NCBI GenBank assembly: GCA_963576735.1
Contig: OY755171.1
Span: 11,966,001 to 12,030,000, forward strand
Origin: Bedellia somnulentella
Taxonomy: Eukaryota > Arthropoda > Insecta > Lepidoptera > Bedelliidae
DNA length: 64,000 bases
Direction: 5' to 3'
Part shown: positions 52,440 to 63,759 of the stretch, piece after piece
Layout: the number at the start of each line of letters is the position of its first letter
Position numbering within the stretch: position 1 is the first letter of the stretch
Made by a program: the position numbers and the translations under genes
Notes under the pieces: generated by a model
Databases searched by the model: none
The model's input: only the letters and a program-made list of their open reading frames with translations
Told to the model about the DNA's origin: nothing

Positions 52440-53130
52440 TGCTGTGTAGTGTCGGCTTAGAATAGCACTACCCCATTTCTTCCGGTGGGTGTACATAAGA
52501 GGCGAGTGGTAGTATTTACTAAATGCTTTCTCCTGTTTTATAATTTATGCCGATTTTTTATTCAAGTGTGATTTTTGGACGTTGCGATAATAGCACGTTA
52601 CGTTATTTCTACTGCCATCCACGAACACTTTGTTGTGTCGGCTAAGAATGAAATAATCCCCTTTTACTTGGTGTCACCTGAAACCCACTGTCACGAGTTT
52701 TCTTCTCGACATATTCCCCTCCTATATTCCGAAGGTGTCATAAAAATAGTTTTGTGAAGTTATTTTAATTTCAATAATTATATTCATCCATGCGAGACAT
52801 AATTGTAATATCAATACGCACGTAGCGATTCTACAACGTAGTACGAGACTATTTCCGTAGATGGCGCTTAGTTTATGGTTATTTATAATAGTTACTAGTG
52901 AGTCACTAGATGGCTTATTTTACGAGTTTGATTAAAGGTGAGGAAACGGCAAGGGGAAGCCCAAATGCCGTTTCAAGGTTCTCATCTTTTCGGGGGACGC
53001 CCTTAAGGGATTTTTGGGATTGTAGATGGAGACCCATCACTAACAACTTTTAATTTAATTCTTGCATTTCTAATTCCTTAGCTCTGGCTACCCCTCTTAT
53101 GAATTTACAGCCGTGATTATATGTATGTAT
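52440..53130 (+). repeat. Repeat X copy split by about 450 bp of other DNA
   Basis: Head at 52440-52515 (GCTGTGTAGTGTCGGCTTAG), remainder at 52980-53130 (CTTAAGGGATTTTTGGG to GATTATATGTATGTATG). The insert, 52516-52979, has no frame or known termini. It contains GTAGATGGCGC near 52858. Confidence 0.65.
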
Positions 53131-53319
53131 GTAAATAAATAATAATTCAAAACCTGAAGTTCCTTTAATATGCAGAATTGGCGTCTAACGCAAAAATGCA
53201 ACGATGACAAAAAATTGCCATTGTGTATGCTTTCTTGCTAGAACTTTGTCACGAATTTGAGTAAAAAAAGAGAGTTAACTTATTTATCAAGCTAATACAC
53301 AAATTGTTTATGCATAACG

Positions 53320-53566
53320 TACATATACTCAAGGCTATAAATCCCTAGATGGGGTAGCCTGAGCTAAGGAATGAAAAATTCCTCAGCCACCTTTGGAAAG
53401 TTGAGTGGGGAAAAGATGGTAAAATAAAGGTTGTTGGTGATGGGTCTCCAACCGCATCGCCCAAAAATCCCTTTAAAGCCCCAATACCGTTAGTCGCCTC
53501 TTACGTACACCCACCGGAAGAAATGGGGTAGTGCTATTCTAAGCCGACACTACACAGCCTTTACAC
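53320..53566 (-). repeat. Repeat X, full copy
   Basis: TACATATACTCAAGGCTATA to GCCGACACTACACAGCC. Very close to the 62458 copy. Confidence 0.85.
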
Positions 53567-54624
53567 AACATTTATATGTAAAACAAATTAGGCAGTAAAA
53601 AAGTCGCATACATGAGAGAAAACTGGACATAACGTTTCCGGCTCTCATTGTTTTGGCTCTTTTTGAAGGTTTAAGAGCAACCCTTGAACACTAGCTCCTG
53701 TTAATTGCTTCGTGAGAAAACAAACATCTGCAGAGGTTTTTACGATGACGCAAGAAACAAAATGTGAACTAGTTGTCTGCATTACCTTTCTTACCATTTG
53801 TGTTTAAGAACTTTTGGTATTTCGGGCGCTTAGACTTGAGGCTTTTTTATTTATTGGGTGAGGTGGCAGGAGACTTCTCACTTTTATTTTACAGGCTAGC
53901 TCTCATTAAAATTCCAAAAGGAGTAACATTTTTTGATTGTGTAGTGGATATTTTGATTCTGAAACATTGGCTATCTTTTTTGGTATTCATAGCAGTGACT
54001 ATAGGAAACTGAATATGTAAAATATGGAAATTATGAGTTGTGTAGGTGTGCCCTTATCTTTTTAAGATAAAAAGGATGTTTTTCCTATTATAAGATTTCT
54101 TTTATTTTAAGAGAACTATTTGACCTCAATGAAAGGAAAAGTAAATGGCCCTCTGAGGGCCTTCTACATTTCATTAAACTAAATTGATCATTCAAAAGTA
54201 TAATATACAAATTTTTGCAATCCTGACTTTATATTTTATATAAAATTCTATTCATATAATAAGAATGACCTAAAAAAACTGCATATTACTAAAATAAGTT
54301 TGTCAGAATTCTAGACAAGCTAGATAAAATGTTTTAAGGTAATTGGAGCGGGTCCCCGCATCAGCTCTGCGGGAATCCATTGGGAGCGTGAGGATTCCCG
54401 CAAAGTTAGCAGCTACATTTTTACATGAAGACGGTCCCTCGCATACATAATGAACGCGAAGCCGACGGAACAAGAACGGGATTTCACTCTTGGAACAGCA
54501 CCTTTATTTTAACCATTTTATGATTCAGTGGAAATAGAAGTTATCCTTATTTAATTATTCTATAGAATTAACTAAGAATAACTTCTATTAATAATTAAAA
54601 AGTAAATTTAATTATAAAAATACC
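53567..54624. other. Stretch without a gene
   Basis: The open frame at 53773-54012 is leucine/phenylalanine-rich, lacks a known domain and is likely chance. GGAGCGGGTCCCCGC lies at 54344. Confidence 0.35.
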
Positions 54625-54815
54625 GTGTAGTGCCGGCTCAGAATGTTAAAGACTTACGACACCCCTGGGTAGAAAGGGGTACCCAGGGGTGTCGTAAGAG
54701 GCGACTGAGGGTATGGGTTTTTTTAAGTGGTTTTTGGGAGATGCGGTTGGAAACCCATCACCAATGATACTTTATTCCTAGCATCTTGTCCCCTATCATC
54801 TTCCAAATGTGTGTT
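54625..54815 (+). repeat. Repeat X copy containing an inverted self-duplication
   Basis: Head GTGTAGTGCCGGCTCAGAAT, then a perfect hairpin at 54653-54698, then the inner part to CCTATCATCTTCCAAATG. Confidence 0.7.
54653..54698. repeat. Perfect 19-bp stem hairpin
   Basis: CTTACGACACCCCTGGGTA, loop of 8, then its exact reverse complement. It arose by inversion of the GTGTCGTAAG part of X. Confidence 0.85.
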
Positions 54816-54829
54816 ATGTTATGTTATAT

Positions 54830-55020
54830 TAAAAAAATATACGGATATACTATGCACAGATCAAGCTAGCCACAAACTAAGTAAGACTTATATTATAGGA
54901 TACCAACTCGACGATATATTAAATATTATATAATACACATAAAAATAGCATCCGAGACTAAGAAACAATCATTTATGCTCATCAAACCGAGAAGCCTGTC
55001 ACCTAACCACTCGACCAAGA
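54830..55020 (-). repeat. SINE C copy
   Basis: ACTATGCACAGATCAAGC, CGACGATATATTAAATATTA, AAGAAACAATCATTTATGC and the CACCTAACCACTCGACCAAG end. Confidence 0.6.
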
Positions 55021-56319
55021 ATATCTTCAAAAGTATATGTATTTGGCAAATAATGGCGGCTGAAATAGCTGAACTCATCTCTTTATGTGACATACTATGT
55101 AAGGAACTGGGGAATTTTTAGTAATTTATGTAAATTATGAGAGTAATCTTTTGTTATACATTTTTTTACATGCGAACATTCAAATTGGCCGATGTATTCT
55201 GAAGTGCGTGTTAGCCCCTTTTTTATTATAGTCGTAACATATGGTTAAGTAAAGTTATTTTAGATAGGCTTTTTAGCAAGCCAGTTTAATCAGTATCAAG
55301 TGGCGGCAGTCTGCTAGGTTCTAAACAAAAAAACACTTTTATATTTGCTGTCTCAGAACTTTAATATATCAATAAATTATGAATTGTAATTAAAGAATCG
55401 TCGCTATTTTTAATTCAATTAAATGTACAAATTAAATTAAGTATACAAAAAAATATACATTATTTTCCACTCAAGTTATGCTATGATCGCAATGATTATC
55501 TACCTTACCTTTACCCTTTATTACTGTTAACCTTTTATTAAAGTGGTTTATATCTAAAGGTTTGGATCCAAGGATGCTATAATTTTTAACGCTACCATCT
55601 TATAACCGGATTCTACGCTCAAAAAATTCATCTGAGCTGGCACAAGTAAAGAACCCAAGTGGAAACATAAACGTTTAAATGCACATGACAATATTTCAAA
55701 AGTAATAGGCTTTTTTAAACGCGACTATACTGTATATTTCGTAGACGCAATGACACAGACGGCAAACGGAAGTAATACCACATTTAAATTCTTCGAGGAT
55801 TAAACGCAATACTTTTTTACTGTGAAAATGATTTTATTACACTTTTTCACGATCTTGGCAGAAAATATTTGAAATGATATGGTAGATGTGAACTTATTCC
55901 GTAACTTAATAAGCAAGATAATAATACTTTAGTCAGATAACTCTTCATAATAGTTTTAAGATAACTTTTTTAAAAGCGGAAGGAAGGCTTTATTGTTATT
56001 TTTGTGGCTAGAGCAACTAACTAACCTCAGTTAAATAGTTTTTACAGCACGTTTCATAAGAGCAAGGGCATGTTAAGACTGGAATATGACAAGCGGCTTC
56101 TCATAAGTTTATCCGGCTAATATAAAATTTATGTTCATATTCTAACCGATTGTACCTCACCTTAGTTAAGCAAGTGTTTTACTAAGTGAAGAAAAGTTTT
56201 TCACACTAATGTGAAAATTTCAAGTACCATACTATCACCTAAAGATAATATTTAGTTACGACATAGCCAGCCTTGACCATGACACACCCCTTCTATCACG
56301 GTTCATGGGGTAAAGTCTG
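55021..56319. other. Stretch without a gene
   Basis: 1.3 kb of AT-rich DNA with no supported feature. Confidence 0.35.
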
Positions 56320-56412
56320 GTGACATACAGACAGACAGAGTGCGTAACCTCATTGACAGGGTCGTTTCCCGTTTTAGCATTTTGATGAGGAACCCTAAAA
56401 ACGATTGCGAGA
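56320..56412 (-). repeat. Remnant of the GGGTTCCGT MITE
   Basis: CATACAGACAGACAGAG, GTTTCCCGTTTTAGCATTT and GAGGAACCCTAAAAACG are the terminal parts of the family seen at 22378. Confidence 0.6.
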
Positions 56413-56559
56413 GCAAATCCTATATTGTTATCCATTATATGAGAGCAAATCTTATTTTCTTTATACATTTCCCATTCATAAGTACCCTTCTGTAGTAACT
56501 CGCACTTTCCCTTTTCAAATACAATACTCATCGCATTTAAAGTAAATTTCGTATAAATA

Positions 56560-56792
56560 GTAGTGTCGGCTTAGAATATCACTACCCCATTTCTTCCGGT
56601 GGTCCGACTAACGGTATTGGGGCTTTTAAGGGATTTTTGGGCGATGCGGTTGGAGACCCATCACCAACAACCTTTATTCCACCATCTTTTCCCCACGCAA
56701 CTTCCAAAAGTGGAATAGTGGAATTTCTGATTCCCTAGCTCTGGCTACCCCTTCAAGGGATTCATAGCCGTGAGTATATGTATGTATGTATG
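56560..56792 (+). repeat. Repeat X, full copy, target of a LINE insertion at its tail
   Basis: TAGTAGTGTCGGCTTAG through CATAGCCGTGAGTATATG and (TATG)4. The next base after the tail begins the TSD of the LINE fragment. Confidence 0.85.
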
Positions 56793-56803
56793 TTCGTATA
56801 AAA

Positions 56804-58267
56804 ATGTTTACCAACAAACGAAAACTAGACAATTACCATTTGCCAAAGCTCTTCAACAAGAAACTAACGCTCTCACCGACCGTAAAATACCTGGGGGTAA
56901 TCCTCGATAGCAAATTAAGCTGGAACTGCCACATAGAGAGCAAACTCAAGAAGGCTAGCATAGCATTCTGGCAATGCAGAAGCATGATAGGAAAACGATG
57001 GGGTCTAAACCCAAAAATAATCATATGGCTGTATACAGCTGTAATACGACCAATACTCTGCTATGGCGCTGTTGCCTGGTGGCAACGCACAGAGCTAAGC
57101 ACAGTGCAAAGCAAACTACAAAGCTTTCAAAGACTGGTGTGCAGAGCGGCTACGGGATGTATGAGAACCGCCCCCACCGCCGCCCTTGAAATAATGCTAA
57201 ATTTAACACCACTACACCTGTTTATCAAACAAGAAGCTGCTGCCTCAGCTGTGAGACTAAATGCAAACAAGCTATGGAAAACAAAGAAAGTACCTCACGC
57301 CGAAATTCTTAGCAGGATGGTGAATGAGGCACCAAGAATATCGGCCGTGAACGACAGGATTCCCAAACTATTTCTCTTCGACAAGAAATACAAAATACAA
57401 CTGTCGGAAACTCCGAACGAGGGCCTGAATGAGAGAGAAGTGAGGATATTCACAGACGGCTCAAAAACTAAATCTGGTACAGGAGCGGGCGTATTCTCCG
57501 AAGACCTGCAGATAAAAATAGCTAAACCAATGGGTACCTGGAATTCGATATTTCAGGCCGAATGCCTTGCAATCATACTCGCCGCCCAAGCAGTGTTAGC
57601 GAGGAAAATCAGAGAATTACCAATTCGCATTCTCTCGGACAGCAAATCAGTCCTGCAAGCCCTAATGAGCCACGAGTGCAAATCAGGGCTCATATATGAA
57701 TGTCACAAAGCCCTGACGGCGATAGGGCAAATCAATGATACTACCATTCAATGGATAAAAGGACACAGCGGATCACGCGGCAATGATGCAGCAGACGAAT
57801 TGGCCAGAAGAGGATCGGATACCCCGTTCACAGGTCCAGAACCATGTCTGCCTCTACCTAACGATCAGTTGAAAACAATAGTCCGTAAGGCTATACAAGG
57901 TAAGTGGGATGCATGCTGGTCCTCGGAGAGCGGCTGTAAACAAGCCAAAACAGCTTTACCCAGGATCAACAAGCAACTTACTAACAAACTATTTAAACTT
58001 AACAAAAAACAAATCAGCTGGATTACAGCTACCCTAACGGGGCATGGCCCTTTTAACAAACACTTGTTTACCTTGGGTGTTACAGATAGCCCTCTGTGCA
58101 GAGCATGCATGGAAAAGGAAGAAACAGCTGCGCACGTGCTCCTCGAGTGTACAGGTGTAGCGGATTACAGGGTAAAACACCTGGGTGACGCCAGGTCGCT
58201 CCCTGAGGTGTTCAAGGACATTGGGGGGGGCCTGAACTTTCTTAGTGAGCTGGGATGGCTAGAGTAG
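56804..58267 (+). CDS. LINE ORF2 C-terminal part: RT thumb, RNase H and zinc finger
   Basis: An open frame of 487 codons from the first LINE methionine (MFTNKRKLD); the six codons before it come from the X tail and TSD. The RT end KYLGVILDSKLSWN is at about residues 28-40 of this frame. RNase H covers about 212-338 with TDGSKT, QAEC, SDSKSV and GHSGSRGNDAADELARRG, so all acidic catalytic residues are there. A C-x2-C-x8-H-x4-C finger (CRACMEKEETAAHVLLEC) lies near the end. The endonuclease and YADD are missing, so it cannot move. The lack of any stop in 1.46 kb implies a young insertion. Confidence 0.93.
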   Translation: MFTNKRKLDNYHLPKLFNKKLTLSPTVKYLGVILDSKLSWNCHIESKLKKASIAFWQCRSMIGKRWGLNPKIIIWLYTAVIRPILCYGAVAWWQRTELSTVQSKLQSFQRLVCRAATGCMRTAPTAALEIMLNLTPLHLFIKQEAAASAVRLNANKLWKTKKVPHAEILSRMVNEAPRISAVNDRIPKLFLFDKKYKIQLSETPNEGLNEREVRIFTDGSKTKSGTGAGVFSEDLQIKIAKPMGTWNSIFQAECLAIILAAQAVLARKIRELPIRILSDSKSVLQALMSHECKSGLIYECHKALTAIGQINDTTIQWIKGHSGSRGNDAADELARRGSDTPFTGPEPCLPLPNDQLKTIVRKAIQGKWDACWSSESGCKQAKTALPRINKQLTNKLFKLNKKQISWITATLTGHGPFNKHLFTLGVTDSPLCRACMEKEETAAHVLLECTGVADYRVKHLGDARSLPEVFKDIGGGLNFLSELGWLE

Positions 58268-58347
58268 TGCCATTCCCTTGTCACGCAAAATAGGCGCTTA
58301 GCAGACGTCGACTTGCGGAAAACATACCCGTTCACAATACAAAAAAA
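58268..58347 (+). other. 3' UTR of the truncated LINE
   Basis: About 80 bp from the TAG stop to the A-run. Contains GACGTCGACTTGCGG. The big LINE has a similar TTGCGGAAA just before its tail, so TTGCGGAAA may be a shared 3' recognition word. Confidence 0.6.
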
Positions 58348-58357
58348 TTCGTATAAA

Positions 58358-60467
58358 TGAAACTTATTGTTTTATGTAGGATTAAGATTAAGTAAAGATT
58401 AATTTTTAATCCTTTTTACTAGAGACCTTCAATTGCCTTTTGACGCAATAAAAGCAGTAATTAAATGTCTAATAGTATTTTTTTTATGAGCACGTGTTAT
58501 TGAATTTTTATCCTTTATATGAGAGATATGTGATAACCTTTAATTAATATAATTTAAGTATTTCATTGAAGTTGTAGACGCCATCAGACAAATTTTTATT
58601 ATTAGTCGTAAAATTTAGTAACTATCGGCTTCTTTTCGTGCATCCTGCAAAAGTTTCCCATAGTAAATATTTGTTTGTAAGCAATCATAACACAGATAAA
58701 AAAAAAATGTACCTGCTTACAGAAGAAAACGTCAGTAATGAGGATGTTTAAAGCTGCCGACACGCAGCACATATCATAATTTAATCGCACACAGTCCCCT
58801 AATGGACGCACCATGTTAGAACGTTACAAACACAATCATCGCTCGTGCTTTTATCAGTTCACACTCGCTGGTTTATGACAAAAGGTTCGGCCACGTTAGC
58901 GTTTTTTACTCGCCGCTCTTTTGCATCCCCAACAAAGCCCTTTATGTTTTAACCTGAAGCCTGAAATCCTGCTTCCAATCTACATATACTCAACCCACTA
59001 CAAAAAGAGTTTTATATTTTAGTTTCTCCAGAAACTCACAATCAACTACAAAGCAGTCTTTACTGTTTCAATTGGCAAGACAGCTAATCAACTAATAACA
59101 GCTGTAACGTGGCTGTAACTGTTCAAATTCTCGCTTCGACACCATCTTACAACCAATAGAACCTGTTCTCAAGTTAAATTGCCAAAGTTTGACCAGGGCT
59201 GAGACACTTCAGCTTACTGATATTATAATTTATACTGAACCGAAATTTACTGGCTTTAAGAAGGTGATTGTTTTATATCAAATTACAAGAAATATGGCGC
59301 ACTCATTCCGTTTAAAATTGTTGAAAGTTTTTCAATTTTTGAAACTCATTCGAGTATTATCTGGTAGATAACGAGGCTCGGGGCTACTCTGCCACGTAGG
59401 GGCGCGCCTCAGGTGTTCCGGCGGCGAGCGATTACTTCCGAACATTTAATGAAATACTTCTCCTAAAGCCTTTTACCGACCAACCCGATGTTCGAATTGG
59501 TTTTGGGGATTATCTCTTTTAAACGGATTGTAGCTTAATAATTTCATATTTATTGGCTCAAACCAAGTTGAGTTTCAATTGGCAAGTTCTCTCTGCTGAT
59601 CGGCTTACAGTTGACGGAATCAGAAACCATTAAAGCTGATGTAATTAAACCGTCGCCGTTAGAGCTGAAATATGGGAAATACAAACACATGCATGATATT
59701 GATATCAGTTGAAGTTATTAAAAACACTGGTGGATGTAAAAGATTAGAATAATTTTCTCATTCAGAGGAGTCCCGCGCCTCACCACTTCCAGCAGTTTAA
59801 TTAAAACTAACAGTTGTCTCACACAGTCTTATCCAGCAATTTGCGAGGTATTACAGGCCGAAGTTGGCCCACAAATTATCTCGGCTACATTCAACAACGC
59901 GGTTATGTTAATGCGATCCAACAGATTGAGTACAATGTTTTTGTCAAGGCCAACGTGCAACCAAGTATGCTATAAACGCGAATTATTGTGTTTAATATCG
60001 TAACCAATTAGGACCTTTATACTTCATCTAACTTATTGAGGGGATGTCATTTTGCGGCTGACTGCGTGACGTCGTAAATAAGTTTAATGTTAAACGAGAG
60101 AGACTATGTGCTACGCAAAAGTAAAGTGAACTTAGAATCCGCAATGGCGTGGCGTCTCGTCTGGTGCTATCGTTTTACGGCACTTTTAGATGGTTCGTGT
60201 AAAGTTGATGTTTCCATCAAATATTTAATTTGGACAGATATGATGCGCGACGAAACATTAAAAACAAACTAGCAGGGGTTATATCTTTATCACCGCCGGC
60301 AACAACTTTATGAAATATAATTCAGCTGATGGGATCATGCTAAATAACTACCGAGGCTTAATTACACCCATATATTGTTTATGACTTGAATAATTATGAT
60401 CCTTCTGATGAATCCCAAAAATGATAATTTTCATTCATGTAATTTATGTTTAGAATTTGATTTATAT
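58358..60467. other. Repeat-poor DNA, possible conserved non-coding blocks
   Basis: No frame is convincing. 58870-58980 and 59370-60060 are GC-richer and free of repeats (AGGGGCGCGCCTCAGGTG, CCGGCGGCGAGCGATTAC, GATCCAACAGATTGAG). They could be enhancers or the intron of a large neighbouring gene. AT-rich DNA in between. Confidence 0.3.
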
Positions 60468-60642
60468 TCACGGCTATAAATCCTAAAGCGGGGTAGTTGA
60501 TTGGGGATAAGTTATTAAAAATAAAATGTTGTTGGTAATGGGTGCCCGGCCCCATCGCCAACAAAGCTCCGTACCCGTAGTCGACTCGTTCACCGACCGC
60601 GAAAAGGAAAGGGCTAGTGCTATTGTAAGCGGACCATTCAAA
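60468..60642 (-). repeat. Repeat X, diverged
   Basis: TTCACGGCTATAAATCC to GGGCTAGTGCTATTGTAAGC, with deletions. Confidence 0.65.
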
Positions 60643-62457
60643 CTAAAAGCCCTCCTTTTTGTTTCACCGTAGTCGAATAATATAAAAAAAGGAAGACGTT
60701 ATTTTAACTTATTACAATATATAAATATTATTCGTTTGTAATAATTGCTGGTGGATCCAAATAAATGTAAAGAAAACGTAGTCTCTGCCATTATCCGAAA
60801 GTTAAAACCTATATGTAGAAATGTTGGTGTTTACTATCAATAAAATGCTTTGGGATATCGTTAACCTATGCCTGTATTGTCCTCAAACGTAAAATATATG
60901 TTCAATAGCATGTTTATCCCTTTTAGTTATATTTTTATGCAATAGGATACTATGTTATTTAATAAAAAAAGGATTTCATTCTAATAATCTTTACACAATT
61001 TGATTTACTAACCTGATGAAACTTTCCATTTTCCAGACTTTGAAGCGACATAATTATAATATATATTTATCGTAACATAAGGTACATTTATGAAGCGTAT
61101 AGTCTCATAAATAATCCTATGAGTCACATATAACACGTGTAATCTAATATAACTGAATCAGTGCCTTCGTCCCGTCTTATCCCCCTCAGATCATAGTAAT
61201 TTATCTAAACTACGAAATATATGGAAAAGTACCAGTTTCTTTGCAACATCTCATACGAACGAGTGCTTATGAAATATGAATTCCATTTCACGAGACATAT
61301 TATTTTGTTTTTACAGGTTTCTTGATTGGTAGTAGTTTTGTGCGAATGGATTGCAATTCATATAAGAAATCAAGTACCGTCTATGGTTAACAATATATGT
61401 GTAACTGTTTTATTATTTAAAAATCATAGTTATGTGAAATAAATACTCCTATACCCACGATTCTAATTCTCATCAAATTGAATGAAACAATCGACTGTCA
61501 TTTTAAATGTTGTAGGTGAAGTCTTCAGGTATAAAATAGTGGCGGAGACCGGGGCAAAACGGGGCTTAATATATGGTTCGGCCGGTTGACTATCAATATA
61601 TGAAAATATTTTTGCGAATCAAGCAAACTATTATGTCATATTTATTCACAACCTCTACAAAACTATATAAAAAAATCACGAACAAGTGGTAAAAGTTATA
61701 ACATGAAGTTAGAAAAATATGAAAACTTTTCTTCAAGTTTTCACGGTAAGTAAAATTATTCGCTTGCAAACTTAATTAATACGTTCATTAAGAAAGTATT
61801 GTGACAAATGTTTCCGACAAATTGTGGTAGCGGAAAGTAGTTGTAGAATAAAGAAAGTATGGAGGGTCAGAGGTGCGGAGGTTCTAAACAACGAGGGCGG
61901 GCGGGAGCGCGGACCCGTGACGACCTAGCCTCGACGGCGTGACGCCATGCCGTTGGGGTTCCTGGCTGACACGTTACTTTAGATTTAATAAAATTGTATG
62001 ATATTGTATTTTTGGAAACACTTTCAATATATTTTTTGTACAAACACAATATTTTATTATGATACTAAGTTTTAAATTTGTACAGAATAACCTTAATCTA
62101 TGAGTTTTAAATATATATACAAAAGATAGAAATAATAATTAAACAATATAAAAAATATTTTCAAAATCACTGCCGCTGGGGGGAAGGGTTCCCAAAAGGC
62201 TGGCTGCATTGCCCCTTTGTATTTTTTAGATAAATTATATTATTGTTCCAAAAAGATGATAAGTTTATAATTGATTTAAAGAAATGATTTATAATAGTCT
62301 GGTCTGGATAGGTATATCGCTATTATTTTAAAGTAAAATAATACGGACATCCTTATAGCTCTAAAGCTCTTCCCAAAATTTCATGGATACATAGTATATA
62401 TTTGATTTATGTTAATATAAGTTAAAACTTCGTAAAATAAGTTAATTTCGAGTTTAA
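60643..62457. other. Stretch without a gene, with one GC-rich island
   Basis: AT-rich except 61862-61975. That island (GGGCGGGCGGGAGCGCGG) could encode an Ala/Arg/Pro-rich stretch on the minus strand after an acceptor-like AG, but no family fits. The rest is featureless. Confidence 0.35.
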
Positions 62458-62712
62458 ACCATACATACATACATATACTCACGGCTATAAATCCCTAAAT
62501 GGGGTAGCCAGAGCTAAGGAACGAGAAATCCCTAAGCCACCTTTGAAAGTTGAGTGGGGAAAAGATGGTAAAATAAAGGTTGTTGGTGATGGGTCTTAAA
62601 CCGCATCGCCCAAAAATCCCTTTAAAGCCCCAATACCGTTAGTCGCCTCTTACGTACACCCACCGGAAGAAATGGGGTAGTGCTATTCTAAGGCGATACT
62701 ACACAGCTAAGC
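62458..62712 (-). repeat. Repeat X, reference copy (about 235-bp SINE-like element)
   Basis: Read on the minus strand: head AGCTGTGTAGTATCGCC, ACTACCCCATTTCTTCC, GTGGGTGTACGTAAGAGG, CTAACGGTATTGGGGC, GGGCGATGCGG, CAACCTTTATTTTACC, TCAACTTTCAAAGGTGG, CTCTGGCTACCCC, TTTATAGCCGTGAGTATATG, (TATG)n. I see no tRNA or 5S head and no coding capacity. Copies in both strands, variable 5' truncation, TSDs (see 21344) and the tail shared with an RTE-like LINE support a LINE-mobilised SINE. Confidence 0.85.
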
Positions 62713-63700
62713 AGACCATACCATAATTAGTTTCAATGTGTTTTCATATTGACTAAAGTTTATTGGAATGGTTAATCATACGTTTGTGTCACATACGTAT
62801 GTTTCGTACGCAACGAAACCAATACTTAGTTATCCCATAATGAAAGTGATTAGTCTACGTTAACAAAACAGATCTTTATCAACTTGAATTAAATAGGCTA
62901 ATCCTCGCTGTAATCTCGACCCGCCGGAGCTGAGTCGAAGTAAATCTTCTCACGTGAGTTGTATTCGTAGCCGTATAAATTGCAAATAGAGCAGTGCGGC
63001 TCCAAAGCAATCTGTCCCGAACAATAAGTCGCTCTCTAACAAAAGCCAGCCATTTGAACAAGTCGGAAAGTTTTGTAAGTTCAGCCTCGTCCCGCGGGGC
63101 TTGGCAGTAGCCAGCCGCCAGCCCACTACACAATGCCGGAATTATCGTTATAGGGTCATAAGAGAACGCATTACAAAAACAACGACGCAGTTCACTCTCT
63201 TCGCAACTACTTGAGCCTTGCCAAATAATACTTGGAATCTTATAATGGGAATGCACAATTGAAAGAAATTGCGGGCACTTGAGTGATGCTGTTATTTGTT
63301 TTCAGATTATCACCTAAAGAAATGTAAGAGATATAAACTTATGTATTAAAAAATCAATTATTTTAGATTTGTTAGGAATATAATCCGCTGTCAACCTGAA
63401 CATTTTAAAAGTGCATTTAAGAGATTCTTTGCTTCTAACTCGCTATAAAACTTTACTTCCACCCTTTAACCAATATATGCAGAAATCCATTCTAAAATGA
63501 GTTTATTGGAAACTGTTAAAACTGGTAAACCTTAATTTGGGGAAATATTAAAATATATAAAACACATGATTTTCAATAATAATGAAACAAAATGAATCTT
63601 TATTGTGAAAGAAATATGAGCAAAAATCGATAATAATATTCATTTTATACGTAATATCTCAATAAAGAAATGGGATAAGGGATTCAGGTTTACGCCTCCG
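62713..63700. other. Repeat-free DNA with a GC-richer block
   Basis: 62900-63200 is non-repetitive and GC-richer (GACCCGCCGGAGCTGAG, CCGCGGGGCTTGGCAGTAGC, CACAATGCCGGAATTATCG). The minus-strand frame across it (62879-63256) has no recognised domain, so I treat it as possible conserved non-coding DNA. Confidence 0.3.
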
Positions 63701-63759
63701 AATTTTCTTTTCATGGCTCGTGCAATGATAACACTGAATTACGGCGCAACACGATCCAG

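Larger units (their letters stand above)
56803..58347 (+). mobile_element. 5'-truncated RNase H LINE with 10-bp TSD
   Basis: Flanked by TTCGTATAAA at 56793-56802 and 58348-58357. It ends with a short A-run (58341-58347). The truncation falls inside the RT domain, the usual outcome of incomplete reverse transcription. It is related to, but not the same family as, the 14.1-19.9 kb LINE: that one ends in a TAGA repeat, this one in A's. Confidence 0.9.

Noticed and set aside
53773..54012. 79-codon hydrophobic frame
   Set aside because: Leu/Phe-rich by AT composition, no domain, no splice support.
60087..60272. 61-codon plus-strand frame
   Set aside because: Short, no domain, in non-coding-looking unique DNA.
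62879..63256. 125-codon minus-strand frame
   Set aside because: Possible, but no recognised domain; its GC-richer block is better read as non-coding until conservation is tested.
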